The notes below the pieces were generated by a model. The model was not told the DNA's origin. It worked only from the letters and a program-made list of their open reading frames with translations, and made no database searches. Both the position numbers and the translations under genes were made by a program. Positions 1-10,425 of a DNA stretch of 32,225 nucleotides are shown piece after piece. The DNA is from Chromera velia (lineage: Eukaryota > Sar > Chromeraceae), in contig JAHBMJ010003670.1 in NCBI GenBank assembly GCA_018398765.1, positions 15,001-47,225 on the forward strand, written 5' to 3'. Numbering within the stretch: position 1 is the stretch's first letter; each line of letters opens with the position of its first letter.

Positions 1-459
1 TGCCGATGTTGGTAGGGGGAATGGTGTAAAGAGCTGCAGAGGGCGGGGGGGGGGGAAGTCCTCTGGGGCATTCAAATGCACTCATCCATGCACACACATT
101 CAGCATCCAGCAGGTGTTGCGATCACCGGCTCCCCAATTGTTTGACCTTTCGAAGAACAAAGGGCTGCGTGCACGGAGTATGAAGAAGACTGGGGGACAG
201 GAGGGCCTTTCTCCTGGAAGGCGGGAAGGGAGAAAGTTCAACAGGAACAGAACGGGAGAGAGAAGTGTGTGCAAGTGTGCAAGAGAGAGTTCTGTCCTTC
301 AGAGAGCGGTTGGGGGAATACAACATAAGTCACTCTTTTCAATTTTTTTTTTTGTTTTCCTTCCCAACGCGCGGCTGCATTAAGGAATTGTGATTTGGGT
401 GGAGCTTGGCCTCACTTCTGTCTATCTGTCTATCTGTCTCTGTCTGTTTGAGTTCATAC
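1..459. other. No gene recognised; flank of the discoidin-like exon
   Basis: I see no convincing coding signal. There is a run of G at about 45-55, a T-run near 341-352, and a TCTATCTG/TCTG microsatellite at 419-450 that, read on the minus strand, lies just beyond the probable end of the discoidin-like exon. Short open frames here have no coding character. Confidence 0.5.
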
Positions 460-1035
460 AGATGAGTGACGGACTTTGAAGGTTAGATGCCTCCAGTTGT
501 ATGTCACCAAGAGAGATGATGCCGTCAGCCGCCTGGTTCACTTTCTGAAGTTCAATCTTGAAGGAGTTGAAGGGGCCGAGCGTGGTGTCGGCAGCGGAAA
601 CCGTGTTAAATGTCCCAACCCCGGCCCACGTCAACCTTGAGGACGAGGCAATTGCCGTCCAGTCCACCATGTTAAAGCTACCGGACACAGCGAGTTTCGT
701 GACGGCCTCATTCACATTCGCTCCCCGATTGTAGATATGGATGGCGTTCAGATTTACAGCGCAGGGAAGCTCGAGAATAAACTCGATCGCTGCATCCCCT
801 GCCGAAGATGTTCCGCTAGATGCGATAATATTCGAATTTGCATCGTTTCTGGAATGCCATCCCGAATGGGCAGTGGACTCCGTGTCTGTGACCCTGTCAA
901 AGACCCCCGAAATCGGCCACTCCCCTACCGCGAATGCAGAAGACCCCCCAGCGTTGAGAACCTCCGCATTGCTGAAGACGGAGTAACGACCGGGACAAAA
1001 GGTGCCTGAAGAGTCGACGTAGGCACTGTACCGCC
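460..1035 (-). CDS. Exon with F5/8 type C (discoidin-like) domain
   Basis: One long minus-strand exon whose translation looks like a galactose-binding/discoidin fold: a HSGWHS segment where these domains have RWHS-like motifs, a strand pattern around IEFILELPCAVNLNAIHIYN, a VSGSFNMVDW stretch (compare 'S.DG..W'), and a closing ISLGDIQLEA. Such domains bind glycans or lipids on extracellular or surface proteins. The start is a splice acceptor (minus strand ...CACATCTGCAG before GGCGGT), and a possible donor (CATCT|GTATGA) ends it at 460; otherwise the frame runs on to a stop at 422 through a GACA microsatellite. It is therefore probably an internal or last exon of a larger secreted protein. 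It lies downstream of and co-oriented with the 1408-3101 exon; whether they are one gene cannot be told. The family call rests on fold-like pattern only. Confidence 0.55.
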
Positions 1036-1407
1036 CTGCAGATGTGCAGTCAGTCAATTGAATGAATGGAAAGATGAATAATTCAAGTCCACCCAATCGA
1101 GGGAAAAGGCGCTACGTGTCTTTGTTTGCAGGCCCAAATTGGATTTCTATTTATTCGATCAGGAGAACAGCCAGGAGAGAGGATTGACTGGAACTGTGTG
1201 TCTGCATGTGTGCATTTATGTGTGCTTCTGTGTATGTGTATGTCCAGTCATTAAACAGAATGTCTCCCTCCCCATCCCTTTTCCCTTCTTTCCTTCCTTC
1301 CTTCCTTCCTTCTGTGCTTTCTTCATTACTTCTCGCCATCCCTCCGTCTCTCCTTCCGGTCCTCCGTCTTTTCCATTCTTCTCTCTCTGTCTCTCTTCTC
1401 CCTTCGG
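1036..1407. other. Non-coding spacer with CCTT repeat
   Basis: Spacer between two minus-strand coding exons. It contains a TG-rich stretch (1198-1242) and a (CTTC)n array around 1286-1312 followed by more pyrimidine-rich sequence. Open frames across it are low-complexity by-products of the repeat. Confidence 0.5.
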
Positions 1408-3101
1408 CTAGGGCCTCCCTTCTTGACTCCGACCCTGCTCCCCAACTTCCTCCCCCCTCTCCTCTGGCCGTTTATCAGGCGTCCAGCGCCTCCGAGGGCC
1501 TGAGGGGACGGCAGCAGCAGCAGCAGCAGCAGGCAGAGCAGGGTGAGAGGAGGAGGAGGAGGAGGAGGAGGAGGAAGAGGAAGAGGAGGAGGAAGAGGAG
1601 AGACCCCCCCGTTCCCCTCCGAATTCCCCTTCTCCCAAACTTCTGCCCACGAATCCATTCCCCTCCACTCGCCCCCGCTCCTTCTCAACCCCCAGGTCTG
1701 CTTCATCGTCCCCACTGCCGTAAAAAAAATCAAACGGACCCTCAACAAATTGGTACTCGGGACTGTTCTCCCGCATCGCTTCTGCGTCTTCTGCACTCAC
1801 TGTGCCCTCCCACTCCTTTATCGAGGAGAAGAGTCCGGACGCAGGGGGATAGGCTGCTTCTGCTTCAGCAAAATTCGAAGCAGTAAGGGCAAAGGGATCG
1901 GAGCGGAATGTTGCCGCAGCAGTAGCGACAGTGGTGCCGGAATCGTTCAGACCGGCGGCAGAGGCCTTTGCTTTTGCCTTCTGCTTCTTTTTGGTCCTCG
2001 GCTCTTTCGATTCCCCCACGTCCCCGCTGAAGAAAATGAACGCCCGCCAGGGTCTTACAAAGAACCCCGTCTCCGTCTCCTTCTCCGCTTCTGCCCCCAT
2101 TCTCGCTCTGATCTTCTGCATGTCCACCTGAAAGACACCGCCCCCCTCCCCTCCTAACCCGATGGCCTCGACGGCATCCTGAGAAAATTTGGCTGTCATT
2201 CTGTCGATGTGCTGATCAGGACAAAGGAAAGTATATCTGAAAACAGCCAACCGTTCGGCCTCATCACTCCCCCCAACGATGTCCAGTGAACCCCCATAGA
2301 GGCTCGTCACCCGCTCTCCCTCTCCTTTCCCTAACAGGTACTCCAAGCCGACCCGCTTCATTTTGTGCCCCCCTTCCCCGTTGATCACTATCTTGTCCGG
2401 TTTGAAAAAGAGTTCCAAAGAGGGCCAGTCAGCCTGCTCGAAAAGCACACTGCGCAGGGCCTTCCTCACATCTTTGTAGGCTGAGACGGACGGCGGGGGG
2501 GTTGAGTTGGGTTGGGCGGGGGAGGGGTTGGCAGGAGGAGCAAGGGGAATGTCAGTTGGGAAAAATGTCTCCCTGTCGGCATCCTCGAGCACGACAACCA
2601 GATGAAGGGAACGGGAAGACCGGCATTTGGCCTCAGTCTGACTTTTCACGGTCTGATTGTTCAATTTTCCAGAAGCATTCAATTCGACATCGATGAACGA
2701 GACTCTCTGCCTCACGCACATTTCGTGGAGACTGCCCCCCTCTGTTCCCTCAGCAGCCTGCAGCTCCTCGTTCTCACTCCAATTCCGCCACTGCCTCCAG
2801 GCTTCGTGTATGGAGCGCCATATAGGATGGAGATCGAGGTCAGGGGGGATTTCTTGCTGTGATTCGGGAACCAATTTGCCTGTAATCTCAAGGCACTGGT
2901 AAAAGAAAGCGCTTGTTTCCTCCTTTTTTTCTTTGTGGAACAGTTTCACAACAGGTGGCTGAGGGAAACCCCACCCCTCCAGCTTGCAGTTGTCACGGAA
3001 GACGTCTCGAGCGGCCTCTTCCCCCCCGATCAGCTGAGCAACGAATGTTTGGGGGAGCACCTGGTCCGCCTTGAAGTCTCCGTTAAAGCATGGTCTGAAG
3101 G
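1408..3101 (-). CDS. Large exon of an unrecognised protein, C-terminal Ser/Ala-rich tail
   Basis: Minus-strand open frame of about 560 codons ending at TAG 1408-1410. A good acceptor (CTCTCTCTGTGCAG) puts the exon start at 3101, so the Met upstream is probably not the initiator and earlier exons are missing. The N-terminal half is globular, with alternating hydrophobic and charged segments (for example RKALRSVLFEQADWPSLELF and ERLAVFRYTFLCPDQHIDR). A K/A-rich linker follows, and the tail has 18 consecutive Ser and 7 Ala. I see no signal peptide, membrane segment or recognisable catalytic motif, and I do not recognise the family. Base composition and length without stops make it a real exon. 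The intronic-looking 3110-3400 region upstream may hold another small exon, but I could not make the phases match. Confidence 0.7.
1511..1600. repeat. (CAG)n and (AGG)n trinucleotide repeats within a coding exon
   Basis: A CAG run (about 1511-1533) followed by AGG/AGGAAG repeats (about 1546-1600). Read on the minus strand these encode the poly-Ala and poly-Ser runs near the C terminus of the 1408-3101 protein. Both are triplet arrays, so length changes keep the frame. Confidence 0.85.
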
Positions 3102-3583
3102 CTGCACAGAGAGAGAGACGAAAGTGGAAGGGCTTGAGAGAGGCACGGGCGTTGAGAACACACATTCACACGCACATACACACACGCACACAGAGACAGA
3201 CAGACTATATGTTTCTTCTTCTCCCTCCTTTTCTTCATGAACACAACAGATAAAAGAAAGAAAGAACAAAGACAAAAGAACAAAACCAACAATCAAACAG
3301 CGTGGGCAGGGGGCCCGAAAGGTGAGAGTTGAGCGCCCCTTGCCTCTCCACCTCCCGACAGACTTGCACGTGATCACTGGTTTCACACGCTACTCCTCTG
3401 CTGCTTCCACTCAAGACAAGAGAGAGAAAGGAAAGAGACAAAAACAATAAAAAACCAAGGATAAAAGAAAAAAAAACAAAGAAAAAAAGAAAGAAAAACT
3501 GCACGTGGGAACCCGCACCGTCATGTTCTTTAGACAGCGGGTCGGACAGACAGACAGACAGAGACGGAGAGAGAGCGAGCACG

Positions 3584-3621
<38 letters not shown>

Positions 3622-4500
3622 GCGCACTGGTGCACTTGGGTTATTGCTCTTTCCTTCCTGCCCTGCAGGTAACCATCGTTCTGCTTTCCCCTCTTTCCTG
3701 CCTCCACTTGTGCACTCCGTCCCTCTTGCACTCCCCCCGCCCACTGGGCCCCCAGTCACCCAGAGCAGAAAGAGACAAAAAAATAAAAGAAGAGGCATTT
3801 CCTTCTCTGCGATCCCTCTGCTGACCAAGAGCATGAAAAGACGGAAGAAAGAAAGAACAATCCGTTCCCCCCCCTTCCTTCGTCCATTTGCTCACTCCAT
3901 CCCTCTTTCACTCCGTCTCCCCCTGCCTCTGCTGTGCACCCCTCTTTTGTTCCCTCCCCGTTCTTCCTCTCGATTGCCCCTCTGCATGTGAGAAAGATTG
4001 CTCAGAGAGACTCACCAAATCGCGCCTTCACGCTCAGATTGGGAGACAGTTTCATCATTCTGTCACAGTTAAATAAATGAGACGGCAGGCGGAGAACCGT
4101 TCTCCTTCAAGTCAACAGCGAGTCACGGGAAAGAAAAGAGTCGGGGCGGGCAGGATCTTTATGAGGTTTTCCTTCCGGCCAGAACAAAAATAAGAAAAGT
4201 ACAGCTTCCAGAATCGATCACACCATTGACTGGCGACAACGGGCAGTCAGATGGACTCAGACACTTGGCAATCCGAAGTACTTCGCAAAACTCTGCGGGA
4301 TGGCCGCCTCTTCTACAACAGAGATCGATTCAAGTCGATTCTTTTACGACATCAACCCGCGTCATATAAGAGTTTCAAATATCTTTCGACTCTTTGGAAC
4401 AGCTTCATGCAAAAAGCTTTGGTGTGAAGTACAATGAAGTACACCTGAAGTTTCGTGAACTTCCTCGAGATATCATCGAGATATCTTGTGCCGAGACGAT
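3102..4500. other. Low-complexity region upstream of two divergent genes
   Basis: No gene I can support. It contains an (AC)n tract (about 3163-3200), a CAGA/GA/GC composite microsatellite (about 3540-3622), A-rich purine stretches (3240-3300, 3420-3500), and pyrimidine-rich sequence (3640-3980). From about 4060 the sequence becomes complex again and likely holds the regulatory region of the plus-strand nucleotidyltransferase gene. Short direct repeats (GAGATATC twice, GCCGAGACG twice) sit at 4465-4510. Confidence 0.45.
3540..3622. repeat. Composite CAGA / CG / GA microsatellite
   Basis: Consecutive blocks of CAGA, then alternating GC (GCGCGCGCG), then GA dinucleotides. The alternating GC block is of a type that can adopt Z-DNA. 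Open frames in this stretch are repeat artefacts. Confidence 0.9.
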
Positions 4501-4511
4501 GCCGAGACGGC

Positions 4512-4537
4512 ATTCATGCATGCATGCTGTATATAAG
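4512..4537 (+). promoter_or_regulatory. Putative promoter: TGCATGCA motif next to a TATA box
   Basis: A CATGCATGCATGC run is followed directly by TATATAAG at 4530-4537, about 370 bases upstream of the first in-frame ATG (4904) of the nucleotidyltransferase gene. TGCATGCA is a known ApiAP2 recognition motif in apicomplexans. A second CATGCATGCATGCAC copy lies at 4617-4631. Assigning it as this gene's core promoter is an inference from position and orientation. Confidence 0.4.
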
Positions 4538-4588
4538 CCGCGCCCTACGCGCGCATGCAGCCGCCGCCATGCCGCCGCCGCCCCGTAT

Positions 4589-4608
4589 CCGCCCCGTTGA
4601 CGGGGCGG
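4589..4608 (+). other. GC-rich perfect hairpin in the presumed 5' leader
   Basis: CCGCCCCGT and ACGGGGCGG form a perfect 9-bp stem around a 2-base loop. It lies just downstream of the TATA-like box, so it would be near the 5' end of the transcript, where a stable hairpin could reduce translation. The function is not established. Confidence 0.4.
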
Positions 4609-4903
4609 CTCCGCCCCATGCATGCATGCACGTTGCGAGCATTCCGTCTCCGAGTCTCCTGGCTTAATTGTAGTCCAATTCCATCAATTGCACTTGGATT
4701 CGAAGCAGCAGTCGTCACGCACGCCCACAGAATCACCGTTGGCTAGCCACGAACTCGCCATATTGGTGTGGACCGCTTGCTTGGCTGCTTTTCGGGATCA
4801 TTTTTGGGGGGATCTGACTGGTTCTGTTTGATTTTGCACATTATTCCGCTTGATTGCCAGCTCGCGCGCTTCTTTCCTTTGTGGACTCCCCAAGTACCTC
4901 TGA

Positions 4904-6259
4904 ATGCGGAGGGCTGTCAGTATATCGACAAGTGTGTGCCCATGCCGAGTCTGTGCTTCTCAGTCACGGTGCTCCTTTTGTTTGAGACCACAGCATGTGA
5001 CTCCATCTGCCCGTCTCCTTCAGTTCCGCACATTCTCCCGTCAGATCCTCCGCCCCCGACAGAGCGCTCTCTTCGAGAGAATCAAAGAAGAGAATGAGAG
5101 ACGGCGGCATGTCGAGGCTCTGGTAGGGACGGCATCAGACAGAGATAATGCGGATGCACACCCTGCTGATGCGGATGCCGTCTCCGTGCAGCCTCGACCT
5201 GCTAGTTCCTTTGTTCGCGAGGGATCAGTGAGGCCAACAGAGGCTTCTGAAAGGGCACCAGACACAGACCAGAAGAGGAACCAGATGCATTCAAGTCAGA
5301 AAAAGAGTGTATGGACAGACAACTGGACAGGGGCCGAGGAGATGTTGGAGGAGACGGACAGCGAGGAGAGAAGCTCCGATGAGGAGACGGAAGGAGACGG
5401 GCAGAGACGGAGACTGCGATTCCAATGGAGGCTTCGGGAACAGGAACGAGAGAGGAAACAAAAGGCCCTCAAACAAGTCCGTCTACATGCTGTCTGTGTC
5501 CTCTGAGTCCTTTGAATCTCTTGGTCGACTTGCTTGTCATACGTGCAGAGAGTACATGGAGATCTGATAAAACGACATGGGGCATGCCCTCCCCTTGTCT
5601 CTCTCCTGCACCTGAATGCACCTGCATGACACTTGTTTGCTTCCGTTTACCTGGATCATTTTCGCAGTGATCTGTCTTTCTCTGTGGATGCGTTTCTTTT
5701 CCAAGAGCCTTCGTTGCATACCCATCTTTCTCTCCGTTTTCCGCTGTCTCTTTGTCTGTCTGCAGATGGAAGAAGAAGACCGCGCATTGCAACAAAGCGC
5801 ACACAGGCTCTCGGGTGTAGAACGGGACAGCAAGGCACAGGGAGCGATCGGGATGCGGGAAGCTCAGGGGGCAGAGGGGAACATAGAGTCGTCTCTCCAT
5901 GCTTCTTCTTCCTCTTCCTCTTCGTCTTCGCCCGACTCTTTTTCTTCTTCGGTGTCATCTTCTTCTGTGCAGAGAGGGGATAGCTCCAAAGTGTCAGTCT
6001 CTCTCTTTCTCTTTCTCTTTCTCTTTCTCTTTCTGTTTATCTCTCTGTATATATCACATGGACTGCCAGGAGCTTGGCTCCACCTGAGTTAATCAGTCTC
6101 TCTCTCTCTCTCTCTCTCTCTGTGCGTGTATATGTATATATATACATATACATATCTCGCGCTCGCTCTGTTTCTCTTCTCTTCTCTTTCTCTTTCTCTT
6201 TCTCTTTTTCTCTTTTTCTCTTTTTCTCTTTTTCTCCTTCTCTCTTTCTTTCTTTCTCT

Positions 6260-6305
<46 letters not shown>

Positions 6306-6316
6306 CTTTCTTTCTG

Positions 6317-6348
<32 letters not shown>

Positions 6349-6351
6349 TCC

Positions 6352-6382
<31 letters not shown>

Positions 6383-6484
6383 TTCTCTCTTTCTATTTCC
6401 GCCTTTTTTCTTATTCCCCCTCTACTGCTTGGCCCCCTTCCTTCCTTCCTTCCTTCCTTCCTTTCTTCCTTCCTTCCTTCCTTC

Positions 6485-6515
<31 letters not shown>

Positions 6516-6531
6516 TCCCTCTCTCTCGCTC

Positions 6532-6629
<98 letters not shown>

Positions 6630-9600
6630 TGTGTGTGCGTGCGCGCGTGTGTGTGCGTTTTGTGTGTCTTTGACTGTGAGTGTCCGCGGGTATGTTTCTT
6701 TCTCCACGCAGGCTGCCTTCTCCCCTCTCTCTCCAGGATCTCTGCCGCTTCACCTGTACCCAGGACACCAGCTGACCTCCCCATCTTGTCTTCCTTTGAC
6801 TCTGCAGCGTCCCTCTGTGTTTTGACTTTCTTGAATCCCGACGTCGGGGGGCACAGGGAGGAGGGGGATTGGAGCTACTGAGGGGAGACCAGGCTGGTGG
6901 AACTGGTGCGGGGGGGGCGAGGGGGCGTGCGGTGGGTCTGAGCAATGAGGACCCCCGCGTGCTCCGTCTCTCCGATGAGATCTCAGCCTTGGAGGCCAGA
7001 CTGACTCCCCCAACTTATTTGGTGCAGGAAAAAAATGAATTCCTCCAGCGACTTCAGGTTCGTTGCAGCCGTCAAGGGAAAAATGTGGCAGGGAAGGGGG
7101 AGGGATTGGGTGGTGTTACTCGTGTGTGGTTGACTGTCAGCCGTCTGAGACTGGCGGGGCCTTTGTCTTCTTTCTGGTTCGTTCCTCTTTTCACTCTTCT
7201 CTTCAAAGAAAGTGTAGTGGAAAACAAAGAAAAAACGGCGTTCACACCCAAACGAGGCAGGAACGCCTGAGAGTGTCGAAAGAAATTGATTTTGTCCTGC
7301 TTTCTCTTTCTCTGCCCCTTCTCTTTCTTGCAGGCGACGTGCAGTGCTTTGTTCGACAGCTGCGTGGTGTCTCCCTTCGGTTCTGTCGTGAACGGATTGT
7401 GGACTCCTGCGTCGGATATCGACATCTGCTTGCAGGTCAGGGAGAGGAGCGGAGGGGAGGGGCTGGCTGTAGGGAGGAATGCATTTGGGGGAGAGAGGAT
7501 ACATCTGTTCCTTCTGCGGGAATTTCTGGACAATTGAGTAAATGAAAGTGGAGCTGGAATGAATCCGCATTTTCTCTGTTGATGTGAAACAAACAGTTTC
7601 CATGTAGTTCTTGCCGGTCTATCCATGTGTCTCTACGATCAGAGGGAGAGGGAGAAACCGCGTAGATTCTCCTTGCCTTGCCCTTTTCTTGTAGAATTTC
7701 TGGTCTAAAGTGCCTCTCTCAATCGTCCAAGACATGCTTAAGAAAAAGTAAGGCCGAAGAAACCCCCTTTTTTGAATGCACCGATTAATTCATGTAATAT
7801 TATCATCACTCAAACAGGTTCCCGGCTGCGCGACTCGTGTTTCACAAATTAAGGTCTTAAGGCGGCTTGCTTCTGAGCTTCAAAAAGTGCCGTGAGTCTC
7901 TTGTTCTCTCCTTCAGAAACACAAGATGTTGTTCCATCCAAGTCTCCCTCTCCCTCTCTCGCCTTTCTTCCCCACCCCCCCTCTCTCTTTCTGCTCTCTC
8001 TCTTTTCAACACGTGTTTTTCCCACTTGGTCCACATGCACTTCAGTAGACAGTTCTCTTGTCTCTGGTTCTCTTTGCGCGTCTCCTCGATCGGTAGTTGA
8101 CGCTCTCCGGTAAATGCTTGGGCTCTTCTGGCTTGAATTCACATGCATGGGCGTGTCTGATTGGGATTCCTTGCTGCTCTTCCATCCTTGCGTCTTTTGT
8201 GCGGTGGCTCTCTTTGTTCTTCTCTGTGCTACTGTTGAATGATCTGATCGGACTTTTCGCAGGTCTGTACGCGGGCTTTAAAAACTGACGTTCTCTTTCT
8301 GTCCATGAGCCATTCTGTAGATATCTGATCGACGTCTTGATCTTCTCTCTTAATTTCTCCTAGCTGCAGGACCCACATGATTGAGCCCCGTTTCTCTGCG
8401 AAGATCCCGATCATTCATTGGACCCCCAGGGAGAGGAAGATGGAGGCCCTCGGACAGAGACGCCCTCTCGCATCTCTGCGGGGAGAGGGGGGAGACGGAG
8501 AGGAGGGAGAGGGGGGGGGGATGATAGCGTGTGACGTCAGTGTGAACAACGTTCTTGCAATTGTGAACTCCCGCCTTCTGGGTGCCTACTGCAAATTGGA
8601 CCCTAGAGTCCGAGCCTTGGGTCTAGCCCTGAAGCACTGGGCCAAGGGGCGCGGGATCAACGATAGAAGCAGGGGAACTCTGAGCTCCTTCGCACTCACT
8701 CTGATGCTCATTCACTTCCTTCAACACCGCCCTCGTCCTGTTCTCCCATCTCTACAGGTTAGTAGGGGTCGATAGGGAGAGAAGGAAGGAAGAGGGGGGT
8801 CCATGGATAGGTACTTGTTCAGGGATGCACATTCAGAGGGTGCAGCAGCTGTTTTGGTGATACGCGTTGTCAACTGCCTTTCGAAAGTTCCACTCAGTGG
8901 CCGTTCAAAACAATAATTCATTCTGGATGTGTTTACGCTCCCATATGCACGTCCAGGATATCGCCATCCAGAAGAACCACTTGCCCATCTACATTTCAGG
9001 AGTCGATTGCAGGTCTGTGTGTACTGCAGAAGCTGTACTTTCTGTCGTTGCTCTTGAAGACTTTTGATTGTTCTATCTGGAAGTCCGCTAGGTAGAGACT
9101 GCGTCATGATTTTTCCTCCCTGCACGGTGAACTTTCTTGTCGATGCCCAAGCTCTTTTTCTTTTCTTTTTGTTTGTTCCGTTCCATCGTGGATCTGCATT
9201 TTTCTTTCATCGTTCTGAGCGACCGCAGACACTTCGGGCTCCTTGTTCCTTTCCTGGTAGACCTGAAGTCTTTGATTGGGTATTATAGCAGAAAATGCAT
9301 GGTTTTTGTCCCTCACTTACTCTTATGCACGAACGCCATGGATGGCCTCCTATTCTGCCCGCAGATATTCCACGAGCATGAAGGAGATCAGACAGGAAAT
9401 GGCAGATGCCCTCAGGGGACAGCCTCCAAACGACGAGAGCGTGGGTCTCCTTCTTGTGCGCTTCTTTCGGCACTTCGGGTTTGAGTACAAGTCTGGTCAG
9501 TGGACCCATATCGATCGATATTCTGTCCGACTACTTGGGTGTGGATCAGTTCATTTCCTTGGGTTTTTTGGCACTTTGGCTTTGTGTAAACTGCTGGTTA

Positions 9601-10388
9601 GTCTGGTGTCTACGGGTGGAGAAAGAAAACAGGAAAGGGTGGCTTGATGTTTCTCTCTCTGCTTGCAAGCAGTCCGGCTGTAACGATTAGGTTTGGCATG
9701 ACATCGAGTACGGCAGTGGTTCGGGTGCTTTGACTCTCTTGAGTCCTTCCTTCCGTCCTCTCTTTTGGACAACTTGCATCGCGATGCATTTCTCCTTCCT
9801 CTCCTCCTGTTGCACATGAAGGAAGAACTGGCCGATCTAAGGGCCTGACCTCGTGAAATGATCCGTATGCTCAGAGGGACACGAAGGCGTTGGCTGGTTG
9901 ACATCATGCAGACACGTTCTCCGCACATTTGTCTCTATGAGTTCTTGTTCGTTTCTGAAAGTGATGAGCTGCTTTTGTGAACTGCAGGAGTGATTGCTGT
10001 TCGGGATGTGTCTGCATTTCTGTCGAGCGGAGGGAGCGCCCTGGTGACGGCCCGGGAGAAGGAGAGGCTGAGGGAGAGGGAGAGAGAGGCCAGCGGAAGT
10101 TCGGGAGAGATGGAGTATCTGGTTGTGGACAACCCATTCGAAGTCGGCAAAGACGTGGCCAACGTTTTGGCAGTGCACTACGCTCACATTCGGACGGTGC
10201 GTGTCCCTGTTTGATCGCACGGTTGTTTCTCTGTTTGCCTTGAGATTGGTATACGTCTTGTTTTCCTTGAATCTCTCTTTTCATTTGCCTGAATGAAGCT
10301 TCCTTCATTTACTTTCTCTTTGTGATCCCGTTTGGTTGTGGGAGCTGTTAAGGAAGACAGGGGAGACACACACACACACACACGCACG

Positions 10389-10425
<37 letters not shown>

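Noticed and set aside
3235-3834. Minus-strand frame with a hydrophobic N terminus resembling a signal peptide
   Set aside because: Most of it is Ser/Leu/Arg repeats from GA/CT microsatellites, and no splice path joins the 3101 exon in phase.
6037-6945. Long minus-strand frame of Arg-Glu and Lys-Glu repeats, and plus-strand Ser/Leu/Phe frames
   Set aside because: Direct translation of the CT microsatellite inside an intron; no complex sequence and conflicting with a supported gene.
7695-7747. Apparent exon NFWSKVPLSIVQDMLKK with good acceptor and GTAAGG donor in the tailing-enzyme gene
   Set aside because: It is 53 bases long and would shift the frame; joining 7435 directly to 7818 keeps phase and matches the family, so this is at most a cryptic or alternative exon.
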